Below the pieces are notes generated by a model. It saw only the letters and a list, made by a program, of their open reading frames with translations. It was not told the DNA's origin and did no database searches. This document shows positions 1 to 4,467 of a stretch of DNA of 5,500 bases, piece by piece (within the stretch, counting starts at the first letter, position 1; every line of letters begins with the position of its first letter). This stretch comes from Caldifarciminota bacterium (GTDB taxonomy: Bacteria > Hydrothermota > Tepidihabitantia > Tepidihabitantales > Tepidihabitantaceae): positions 1-5,500 of the forward strand of contig DSBX01000189.1 in the NCBI GenBank assembly GCA_011049385.1, written 5' to 3'. Made by a program: the position numbers and the translations under genes.

Positions 1-1455
1 GCCCCGCTGAGTCTGCTGGCGCTGGGCATCATCGGTTTCATGATCGGAGGCGAGTTGAAGCTGGCGGTGTTCCGCCGCCAGGGCGGGCAGATGCTTGCCC
101 TGCTTGTTGCCGAGGTGCTCGGGGCTTTCGTCGTCGTCACGGCGCTGGTCGGGTTGGTTACCGGCAACTGGCTGTTGGCGATGCTGCTCGGCGCAATTGC
201 TTCCGCGACCGCGCCGGCGGCGACCGCGGACGTGCTCTGGGAGTACCGGACCCTGGGTGTGCTGACGAAGACGACGCTGGTGATCGTTGCTCTCGATGAC
301 GGCCTGGCGTTGTTGCTGTTCGGCTTCACCGCGGCCATCGCCCGGACCGTGCTCGGCGGTGACGGGTTTACGGCGCTGACGGTGCTCCGGCCGCTGTACG
401 ACATTGCCGGGGCGTTGGCACTGGGTGCCGCGGTGGCGGTTGCCTTCCATTTCATCCAGCGCCGGATGCGCGAGAAGGAGCTGGTGCTGGCCTTTGCGCT
501 GGGCTCGATCCTCCTGCTCGTGGGCGCGGCCGAGGCGTTGCGGGTGGACATGATTCTTGCGGCGATGGTCTTTGGGGCGGTGTTCGTCAATCTCGCCGGC
601 AAGTCGGGCGAGTCGGTGTTCAGCATTGTCCAGCGGTTCGCCCCGCCGATTTATGTGCTCTTCTTCGTGCTGGCCGGGGCCCGACTGCGGTTGGGCGCGT
701 TGAGCGGGGTGATGTGGCTGGCGGCTTTCGTTTACCTTGTTGGCCGGTCGGGCGGCAAGTTCCTCGGGGTCTGGGTCGTGTCCCGCATCGGCCGGGCTCC
801 CGAGGTCGTTCGCCGCTACCTCGGGCTGACCCTGCTTTCCCAGGCGGGCGTTGCCATCGGCCTGGCGATTCTCTCGGCGCGAATCTTTGCCGACCACCCG
901 GAGGTTTCCGTGGCGATAGTCGGCATCGTCACGGCGACGGTGTTTCTGAGCGAGTTGTTCGGCCCGCCGGCGGTGAAGTATGCGGTGACGAAAGCGGGCG
1001 AGGTGGGACGGAACGTGACCGAGGAGGACCTGCTGGAGAGCTTCCGCGTCGGCGACGTGATGAGAACCGACCAGCCTGCAATCCGGCTCCGCGCCCCGCT
1101 GGCCGAAGTGCTCGATACCGTCGCCCGCGGTGACGCGGTCTACTTCCCGGTCGTCGGCGACGACGGGGCCCTGCGCGGTGTCATAACGCTCGAGGGATTG
1201 AAGGCAACTTTGAACATGCCCCACGTCGGGCCTTTGCTGGTGGCCCAGGATCTGATGGAGGAGAGCAGTCATACCGTGACGCCCAACGAGTCTCTGCTCG
1301 AGGCACAGCAGTTGATGCGGGACCGCAACCGGGACTACCTGGCGGTGGTTGATCCCGAAACCCGTCAGCGGCTGGTAGGGTTTCTCATCGAGCGGCGGGT
1401 GCATCGTGTTCTCCAGGAGGAGATTGCCCGGCGGCGTGAGGTAGTGGACGCTTGA
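1..1455 (+). CDS. Cation/H+ antiporter (CPA family) with C-terminal CBS pair, 5'-truncated
   Basis: Inner-membrane secondary transporter, expected to exchange Na+ or K+ for H+. The reading frame is open from base 1, so the true start lies outside the window; 484 codons are visible. About ten hydrophobic segments are seen, ending near base 1000. Family signatures include the unwound-helix region SATAPAAT (about 208-231) followed by LDDG at 292-303, where the two adjacent Asp residues match the ion/proton-binding pair of electrogenic CPA antiporters. A later GRSGGKFLG stretch (742-768) matches the conserved basic helix. After a linker come two CBS motifs, about 1048-1218 and 1243-1413 (VGDVMRTD... 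and AQDLMEES...), then a basic tail. CBS pairs usually bind adenine nucleotides, so nucleotide or ionic-strength gating is a reasonable inference. Many relatives carry RCK/TrkA domains here instead. The exact cation cannot be told from sequence. Confidence 0.93.
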   Translation, partial: APLSLLALGIIGFMIGGELKLAVFRRQGGQMLALLVAEVLGAFVVVTALVGLVTGNWLLAMLLGAIASATAPAATADVLWEYRTLGVLTKTTLVIVALDDGLALLLFGFTAAIARTVLGGDGFTALTVLRPLYDIAGALALGAAVAVAFHFIQRRMREKELVLAFALGSILLLVGAAEALRVDMILAAMVFGAVFVNLAGKSGESVFSIVQRFAPPIYVLFFVLAGARLRLGALSGVMWLAAFVYLVGRSGGKFLGVWVVSRIGRAPEVVRRYLGLTLLSQAGVAIGLAILSARIFADHPEVSVAIVGIVTATVFLSELFGPPAVKYAVTKAGEVGRNVTEEDLLESFRVGDVMRTDQPAIRLRAPLAEVLDTVARGDAVYFPVVGDDGALRGVITLEGLKATLNMPHVGPLLVAQDLMEESSHTVTPNESLLEAQQLMRDRNRDYLAVVDPETRQRLVGFLIERRVHRVLQEEIARRREVVDA

Positions 1456-1500
1456 TGAGAGGCTTTGACCGCGGCCGGAACAGGCCTGCAATCGTGCTGA

Positions 1501-1527
1501 CCTGAACGGCCCGCGGGGCCGGTCAGG
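1501..1527 (+). terminator. Hairpin after antiporter gene, terminator-like without T-tract
   Basis: CCTGA, one A/G mismatch, then CGGCCC pairs across a 3-nt gcg loop with GGGCCG and TCAGG, giving 11 pairs. It lies 46 bp after the antiporter stop. No run of T follows (tatggcgg), so intrinsic termination is uncertain. It could instead stabilise the 3' end of the transcript. Confidence 0.5.
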
Positions 1528-1544
1528 TATGGCGGTAACCACAG

Positions 1545-1811
1545 ATGGCCGGGGCCGAGGACCACGAGCGGTTCGGGGTGATGGTCGTACTGGTCGAGCA
1601 ATTGGACGGAGAGGCCATCGTCCGGAATCTCAAGGACAAGGCGACGCGCCGGAGCCATACGCTCTCGGCGCTGAAGGAGCTTTCGAACCGGACCGAGGCC
1701 GAACTGCTGGCCGAGCTTGAAGGTCACCGGCGGGCCGCGGCCGGGGTCTACTTCTACCGGCTTGAGACGTCGCTCGGCGAGCTTTCGCAGAAGGCGGTCA
1801 TGACGCGTTAG
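1545..1811 (+). CDS. Small protein: S8-peptidase-propeptide-like segment joined to a C-terminal sorting tail (probable deletion remnant)
   Basis: An 88-residue frame with GC-rich third codon positions typical of real coding. Residues 13-60 (MVVLVEQLDGEAIVRNL... then TLSALKELSNRTEAELLAELEG) resemble the N-terminal propeptide of bacillopeptidase-F-like subtilases. That propeptide has a hydrophobic strand, an EQ/D turn, then amphipathic helices with a (S/T)xxxLLxxL pattern. Residues 66-88 (AGVYFYRLETSLGELSQKAV...) match the end of type IX/FlgD-like sorting domains, which normally close large secreted enzymes. The catalytic Asp-His-Ser domain, the rest of the propeptide and any signal peptide are missing. 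A stop at 1536 blocks upstream extension. No Shine-Dalgarno or promoter is evident; an in-frame ATG at 1581 is an equally possible start. Family likeness is recalled rather than searched. The simplest reading is an internally deleted subtilase gene, but a functional small protein is not excluded. Confidence 0.55.
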   Translation: MAGAEDHERFGVMVVLVEQLDGEAIVRNLKDKATRRSHTLSALKELSNRTEAELLAELEGHRRAAAGVYFYRLETSLGELSQKAVMTR

Positions 1812-1832
1812 GCCGGGCGGGACGATTCAACC

Positions 1833-1868
1833 CGGCAGGCCGGGGCACTTGTGCGCTTCGGCCTGCCG
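1833..1868. terminator. Bidirectional two-tier hairpin between convergent genes
   Basis: CGGCAGGCCG (1833-1842) is perfectly complementary to CGGCCTGCCG (1859-1868). Inside the loop GCAC-tt-GTGC (1845-1854) forms a second 4-bp stem. It sits between the stops of the plus-strand gene at 1811 and the minus-strand gene at 1873, the expected place for a shared terminator. No T-tract follows on either strand. Confidence 0.6.
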
Positions 1869-1872
1869 TGTC

Positions 1873-2454
1873 TCAGGGTAGCGTCAGCGAACAGCCGGCG
1901 CGCTGGTTCCCGGCAAGGCGGACCCGGACCCGGCGGATGCCCGCGGGCCGCTTGGCGTAGACCCGGAGCCGGTAGCTGTAGCCGGTTGACTCCTCGTAAG
2001 CCGAGACGGCATTCGGCCCTCCTGCGTCCCGCCGGCCGCCGGCCCAGACCATCATCAGCGCTTCCAGCCCGGCTTCGGAGTCACTGCGAAATGAGCTCAA
2101 GTCCTCCCGGGAGAGGTTGCAGAATACGCGGCCGGCAATCTCCACGTGGGAGTGGAACCCGCCGAGGAAGCGCATGTCGAGAGCGCGGGCAATCAGCCAG
2201 CGGCGGTGAAAGGCCCGGAGGATGGCTGCAGGATTGTCGAAGCACACGCCGCTTCGGGTCCGGCGGCCGCCTCGGTAGTCGATCGCCTTGCGGACCTCCA
2301 GCCTGCCCTGACGGCTGAGGCGGCCGTAGAGGAAGCCGAACGCCTCACGTTTGCGAGGTGTTTCGTAGCCGTTCCGGGCGAGGCGGCACAGTTCGAACAT
2401 GACCGGGCGCAGGATGATGACCGGTGGTCGAAACCTGAGGATGGGCTCGTTCAC
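1873..2454 (-). CDS. JAMM/MPN (Mov34/PAD-1-type) metalloprotease-like protein
   Basis: Predicted cytoplasmic Zn-dependent isopeptidase or peptidase of the JAB/MPN superfamily, 193 residues. The N-terminal strand and helix (PPVIILRPVMFELCRLAR) lead into EAFGFLYG, residues 37-44, matching the family's ExxGxLxG with catalytic Glu37. The zinc motif is GGFHSHVE, His101 and His103, followed by SREDL with Ser115 and Asp118. The canonical order E...HxH...SxxD is therefore kept. However, 11 residues separate the second His from the Ser instead of the usual 7, and the Pro after HxH is Val. Activity is thus likely but not certain. The start is GTG at 2454: it is placed 7 nt after a good -10 box and keeps the first strand whole; ATG at 2400 would cut into it. 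It is the last gene of a three-gene minus-strand cluster, 39 bp after the permease, with its own internal promoter. The substrate is unknown. Confidence 0.75.
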   Translation of the reverse strand: MNEPILRFRPPVIILRPVMFELCRLARNGYETPRKREAFGFLYGRLSRQGRLEVRKAIDYRGGRRTRSGVCFDNPAAILRAFHRRWLIARALDMRFLGGFHSHVEIAGRVFCNLSREDLSSFRSDSEAGLEALMMVWAGGRRDAGGPNAVSAYEESTGYSYRLRVYAKRPAGIRRVRVRLAGNQRAGCSLTLP

Positions 2455-2461
2455 GAGGCCG

Positions 2462-2489
2462 ATGCTAGCGACAGGCTGTTCGGCGTCAA
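2462..2489 (-). promoter_or_regulatory. Internal sigma70-like promoter for the JAMM gene (leaderless)
   Basis: On the minus strand, -35 TTGACG (2489-2484), a 16-bp spacer and -10 TAGCAT (2467-2462). The GTG start is only 7 nt beyond the -10 box, so transcription would begin at or next to the start codon. The -35 box lies just outside the end of the permease gene, so the JAMM gene could be expressed separately. Confidence 0.55.
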
Positions 2490-2493
2490 ACCG

Positions 2494-3135
2494 TCAGCCG
2501 ATGAGCGTGCGAATCGCGAGGTAGACGAACCAGCCACCGGCAAGCACCGCGATGACCCGGGCGGCGAACCGCACCGCTTCGAAGCGACTGATGACCCCGG
2601 CGAAGAGCAGGGGCAGCATGTAGATACTCGAGGCGAGGAAGAACAGCAGGAAGAAGAGCATCCCGGCCAGCGGGCCGCCGGTTTCGGCCGCGGCCGCGGC
2701 CGCGAGCAGGGACGGCGGGCAGAGATGCAGGCCGGCGAGCAATCCGAGCAGGAGCAGGTACCAGCGGGATCGGACCCCGGGGTTCACGAGCCTGCAGAAA
2801 CCGAGGTGCGGGAAGGACTGAACGAGGGCGTAAGCGACCATCATCAGCCCGAGCAGCAGGTAGAGCCCGGGCAGAACCCGGGCCCGAAACAGCCAGGCCT
2901 GGCTGAAGACCCGGCCCAGCGTCCCGAACAAGAGCCCGATGGCGAGGTAGCTGGTGAGCCGGCCGGCGAGAAACAGCCCGACCGAGGCCGCGGCATCGCG
3001 GAGCGACGCGGCGGGACGACCCGGGATGCTGCGGGACAGGAGCACCGGGCCAAGCACCGGGACGCAGAACCCGATGCAGAACAGCCCGGTAGAGAACCCG
3101 AGCGCGAGGGCCCTACCGGCCAGTGCCAGGTTCAT
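2494..3135 (-). CDS. Polytopic membrane permease, DsbD/CcdA-TauE/SafE superfamily, ArsG-like
   Basis: A 213-residue inner-membrane protein with about six hydrophobic helices (roughly 10-33, 48-74, 87-106, 125-149, 154-176, 189-210). The first helix carries GFSTGLFCIGFCVPVLGP with Cys20 and Cys24. The fourth carries GLLAGLHLCPPSLL with Cys139 before a Pro pair. The two half-repeats, each with Gly-rich sequence and Cys-Pro, are the hallmark of DsbD/CcdA-like proteins, and the STGLFCxGFC wording is close to the ArsG arsenical-efflux permease branch. Export of a thiol-reactive or sulfur compound, or electron transfer across the membrane, are both possible. The start is ATG 3135; longer readings to 3255 add 40 hydrophilic residues that overlap the upstream gene and do not suit the family. 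It overlaps the DUF59 gene by 23 bp, implying translational coupling; no Shine-Dalgarno is seen. A poly-Ala run follows Cys139 (GCGGCC repeats, 2685-2704). Confidence 0.75.
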   Translation of the reverse strand: MNLALAGRALALGFSTGLFCIGFCVPVLGPVLLSRSIPGRPAASLRDAAASVGLFLAGRLTSYLAIGLLFGTLGRVFSQAWLFRARVLPGLYLLLGLMMVAYALVQSFPHLGFCRLVNPGVRSRWYLLLLGLLAGLHLCPPSLLAAAAAAETGGPLAGMLFFLLFFLASSIYMLPLLFAGVISRFEAVRFAARVIAVLAGGWFVYLAIRTLIG

Positions 3136-3625
3136 CCGGGAAGAGGGTTCGGAAGCGTTGGCGTGCCTCCGGGCTGAGTCGGTCCGGGGTCCAGCCGACG
3201 CTCGGGTCGAGTCGTACCTCGATTTGGCCCACGCCGGGTACCGCCCGGACCGCATTCAGTGCACGCAGGGCAATCACCCGGGCGAACGGGCACTCCGGGA
3301 CGGTCAGGGTCAGGGTCAGGGCGACGTTGCCGTCCGGGTCCACCGCCAGCAGGTGGATGAGGCCGAGGTCAACGATGCTGACGGCGATTTCCGGGTCCTG
3401 CACCTCGCGTAGCGCATCAACCACCCGGGTGGAGTCGGTCGGTGCGTCGTCGGCCGGGACCGTGCCCGTGCCGGACATCGGGGCGAACGGGTCCGTAAGC
3501 GACAAACCCGGCCGGTCGCTTCTTCCGCGGATGAGCGCGGGCAGGTTGATGACCGCAACGCCGAGGGCGACCAGGGCCAGACTGACCAGCAGTCGGGGCA
3601 CGGTTCGGCGCAGGCGGACAACCAT
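3113..3625 (-). CDS. Membrane-anchored DUF59/MIP18 (SufT/PaaD-like) protein
   Basis: 170 residues. The N-terminus is basic (R4, R6, R7, R11), then one hydrophobic segment spans residues 12-32. A Pro/Thr/Ser/Asp linker follows to about 64, then a full DUF59 domain (67-150). Domain signatures are DPEI (77-80), IVDLGLI (84-90), LTLTVPECPFA (105-115) with the conserved Cys112, and a GWTPDRLS segment near 145. DUF59 proteins act in iron-sulfur cluster assembly or in maturing metal enzymes, normally as soluble cytoplasmic factors of about 100 residues. The added anchor is unusual, and the charge pattern leaves it open whether the domain faces the cytoplasm or the outside. The start is ATG 3625, 6 nt after a -10 box; a TTG directly upstream (3628) would add one residue and is less likely. 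It is the first gene of the cluster with the permease and the JAMM gene. Confidence 0.82.
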   Translation of the reverse strand: MVVRLRRTVPRLLVSLALVALGVAVINLPALIRGRSDRPGLSLTDPFAPMSGTGTVPADDAPTDSTRVVDALREVQDPEIAVSIVDLGLIHLLAVDPDGNVALTLTLTVPECPFARVIALRALNAVRAVPGVGQIEVRLDPSVGWTPDRLSPEARQRFRTLFPDEPGTGR

Positions 3626-3631
3626 CAAGGA

Positions 3632-3659
3632 ACTGTAGTCGTGCCGGTAACAGAGTCAA
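3632..3659 (-). promoter_or_regulatory. Sigma70-like promoter of the DUF59-permease-JAMM cluster (leaderless)
   Basis: On the minus strand, -35 TTGACT (3659-3654), a 16-bp spacer and -10 TACAGT (3637-3632). The ATG at 3625 begins 6 nt after the -10 box, where the first transcribed base is expected. No Shine-Dalgarno is possible with this geometry, and none is seen. Confidence 0.6.
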
Positions 3660-3691
3660 AGGGCCGGCAGGCTCTGGCCCCGGCCCGGCCT

Positions 3692-3705
3692 CTCCGGCTC
3701 CGGAG
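3692..3705. repeat. Short perfect inverted repeat in the divergent intergenic region
   Basis: CTCCGG-ct-CCGGAG, 6-bp arms with a 2-bp centre, located between the divergent DUF59 and DUF2769 genes and 34 bp before the DUF2769 start. It could be an operator, but GC-rich sequence makes such palindromes common by chance. Confidence 0.25.
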
Positions 3706-3738
3706 CAACAGGCAGAACAGCCGGTTGCCCCGGTCGAG

Positions 3739-3984
3739 ATGACCGAAGAAGAGATGATCGCCGACATCATGGCGAAGTGTATCTGTCCGCAATGTCCGAG
3801 TTGGGTGCCCGAAGCTGCCGAAAAGGGCGAAGGCGGTTACTGCGCGGTCGGCAAGAGCAACTGCATTGTGAACGAGGTCGGGTGCGTTTGCCCTACCTGT
3901 CCGGTGACGCTGGAGAAGGGTCTGAAGTGGGGCTACTACTGCACGCGCGGCTCTGCCAAGGAGATGATGGAGAATGAGCAGTAG
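3739..3984 (+). CDS. DUF2769 family cysteine-rich protein
   Basis: 81 residues with nine Cys (14, 16, 19, 35, 42, 49, 51, 54, 68). Two half-repeats are clear: CICPQCP...GGYCAVGKS (14-40) and CVCPTCP...WGYYCTRGS (49-72), each a CxCxxCP followed by an aromatic-Cys-x-x-Gly. This matches DUF2769, a family known from methanogens and various anaerobic bacteria, with no established function. The spacing suggests metal binding (Zn or an iron-sulfur centre) by inference. There is no signal peptide. The gene is divergent from the DUF59 cluster, with 113 bp between the starts. ATG 3739 is the only ATG/GTG/TTG in frame after the stop at 3583, yet no Shine-Dalgarno or recognisable promoter precedes it. 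The frame upstream reads as a coding-like Ala/Pro/Glu/Gln stretch (about 3661-3738), so the N-terminus may not be as drawn. Confidence 0.85.
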   Translation: MTEEEMIADIMAKCICPQCPSWVPEAAEKGEGGYCAVGKSNCIVNEVGCVCPTCPVTLEKGLKWGYYCTRGSAKEMMENEQ

Positions 3985-4026
3985 CCTGACACCAGCCGGC
4001 TCTTCCTGACGAACGCATAACTCCGT

Positions 4027-4052
4027 GAGGGCCGCGGTTCCTGAGCGGCCTC
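4027..4052 (+). terminator. Hairpin after DUF2769 gene
   Basis: GAGG-g-CCGC (4027-4035, one bulged G) pairs with GCGGCCTC (4045-4052) around a 9-nt loop, 42 bp after the DUF2769 stop. No T-tract follows, so it is only terminator-like. The rest of 3985-4071 shows nothing else I can name. Confidence 0.4.
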
Positions 4053-4071
4053 GGCCGGAAAGGCGTTGCCG

Positions 4072-4085
4072 GTCAATCGGTTGAC
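4072..4085. promoter_or_regulatory. Operator-like palindrome overlapping a -35 box
   Basis: GTCAA-tcgg-TTGAC is a perfect 5-bp inverted repeat whose right arm is most of the -35 hexamer of the lipoprotein promoter. A repressor bound here would block RNA polymerase. The other three promoters in the window lack the left arm, so if real it is specific to this gene. Confidence 0.3.
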
Positions 4086-4108
4086 TTCTGCAGGCTATGG
4101 GCTAGCAT
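4081..4108 (+). promoter_or_regulatory. Sigma70-like promoter of the small lipoprotein gene
   Basis: -35 TTGACT (4081-4086), a 16-bp spacer and -10 TAGCAT (4103-4108). The expected start of transcription is near 4115, giving a leader of about 30 nt. A strong Shine-Dalgarno, AAGGAGG (4134-4140), stands 5 nt before the ATG. The -10 hexamer is identical to that of the JAMM gene promoter. Confidence 0.55.
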
Positions 4109-4145
4109 TCCTGCAGTTCGGTAATACATACCCAAGGAGGAGCTG

Positions 4146-4355
4146 ATGGTCCTGAAAGGACTTGCGTTGTTGCTGGCTGGTTTCTTCGTGATCGGCTTCA
4201 TGGCCTGTCCGGAGGAGACCGCCGAGACGCCCGTTATCGAAGAACAGCCGATCGAAGAGGTCGTGCCTGAGGAGCCGATGGAACAGCCGGCCGAAGAGGC
4301 CGTGCCCGAGGAGCCGGCCGAGGAGAAGAAGCTGGAAGAGCCGACGCAGAAGTAG
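4146..4355 (+). CDS. Small acidic Glu/Pro-repeat lipoprotein
   Basis: 69 residues. A short basic start (Lys4) and hydrophobic core (5-18) lead to a lipobox-like FMAC with Cys21, so the mature protein would be a lipid-anchored peptide of 49 residues. The mature part is almost only Glu, Pro, Ala, Val and Gln. It holds a 12-residue repeat, EQPIEEVVPEEP then EQPAEEAVPEEP, with a degenerate third copy before a Lys-containing end. Such a chain should be extended and strongly negative, like a spacer, cation-binding or wall-contacting tether. I do not recognise a family. The position -3 Phe is not the usual Leu/Val of a lipobox, so signal-peptidase II processing is likely but not certain. It has its own promoter and the best ribosome binding site in the window, suggesting appreciable expression. 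Confidence 0.75.
   Translation: MVLKGLALLLAGFFVIGFMACPEETAETPVIEEQPIEEVVPEEPMEQPAEEAVPEEPAEEKKLEEPTQK
4242..4316 (+). repeat. Imperfect 36-bp direct repeat in the lipoprotein gene
   Basis: Copies at 4242-4277 and 4281-4316, 39-bp period, separated by one ATG codon. Each begins GAACAGCCG and ends GAGGAGCCG. It encodes the duplicated E-Q-P-x-E-E-x-V-P-E-E-P unit and suggests growth by slippage or unequal recombination. Confidence 0.7.
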
Positions 4356-4417
4356 TTTCGTCGGTATCCGTCCGGCCTCATTCAGTTGCTGGTCGGATTC
4401 TGCGTTTCTTGCTGAGA

Positions 4418-4448
4418 GCGGCCGGGCCGCGTTGACAGGCCCGGCCGC
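4418..4448. promoter_or_regulatory. Perfect 11-bp inverted repeat with a -35 box in its loop
   Basis: GCGGCCGGGCC (4418-4428) is exactly complementary to GGCCCGGCCGC (4438-4448). The 9-nt loop gcgTTGACA contains the -35 hexamer of the next promoter. It lies 62 bp after the lipoprotein stop. It may terminate that transcript, although no T-tract follows, or serve as an operator for the downstream operon, or both. The rest of 4356-4417 shows nothing recognisable. Confidence 0.5.
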
Positions 4449-4459
4449 GGTTCTATACT
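4432..4459 (+). promoter_or_regulatory. Strong sigma70-like promoter of the right-edge operon (leaderless)
   Basis: Consensus -35 TTGACA (4432-4437), a 16-bp spacer and -10 TATACT (4454-4459, five of six to consensus). The ATG at 4468 follows after 8 nt, which predicts transcription starting on or within two bases of the start codon. Confidence 0.7.
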
Positions 4460-4467
4460 CAATAGTT

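Noticed and set aside
1455..1505. 16-codon frame overlapping the antiporter stop (ATGA)
   Set aside because: Too short, no ribosome site, no hydrophobic or conserved pattern; likely chance.
1365..1727. Minus-strand open frame across the end of the antiporter and the small gene
   Set aside because: Overlaps two plus-strand genes with good codon use, has no recognisable motif and no promoter.
2685..2704. GCGGCC-type repeat
   Set aside because: Explained as the poly-Ala stretch of a permease helix in a GC-rich genome.
2146..3177. Long plus-strand open frame opposite the permease and JAMM genes
   Set aside because: Its Glu/Gln/Pro/Gly-rich translation is the usual mirror of GC-rich genes and shows no domain; the minus-strand genes have clear families.
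3136..3255. N-terminal extension of the permease by 40 residues
   Set aside because: Hydrophilic, Arg/Ser-rich, and lies inside the well-supported DUF59 gene in another frame; ATG 3135 begins right before the first helix.
3302..3319. Three tandem GGTCAG hexamers
   Set aside because: They encode the Leu-Thr beta strand of DUF59 on the minus strand, a conserved part of the domain, so no separate repeat function is needed.
4432..4467. TTG start that would lengthen the 303-aa protein by 12 residues
   Set aside because: The TTG is part of the TTGACA -35 box, and the -10 box also lies inside this stretch; ATG 4468 fits the promoter.
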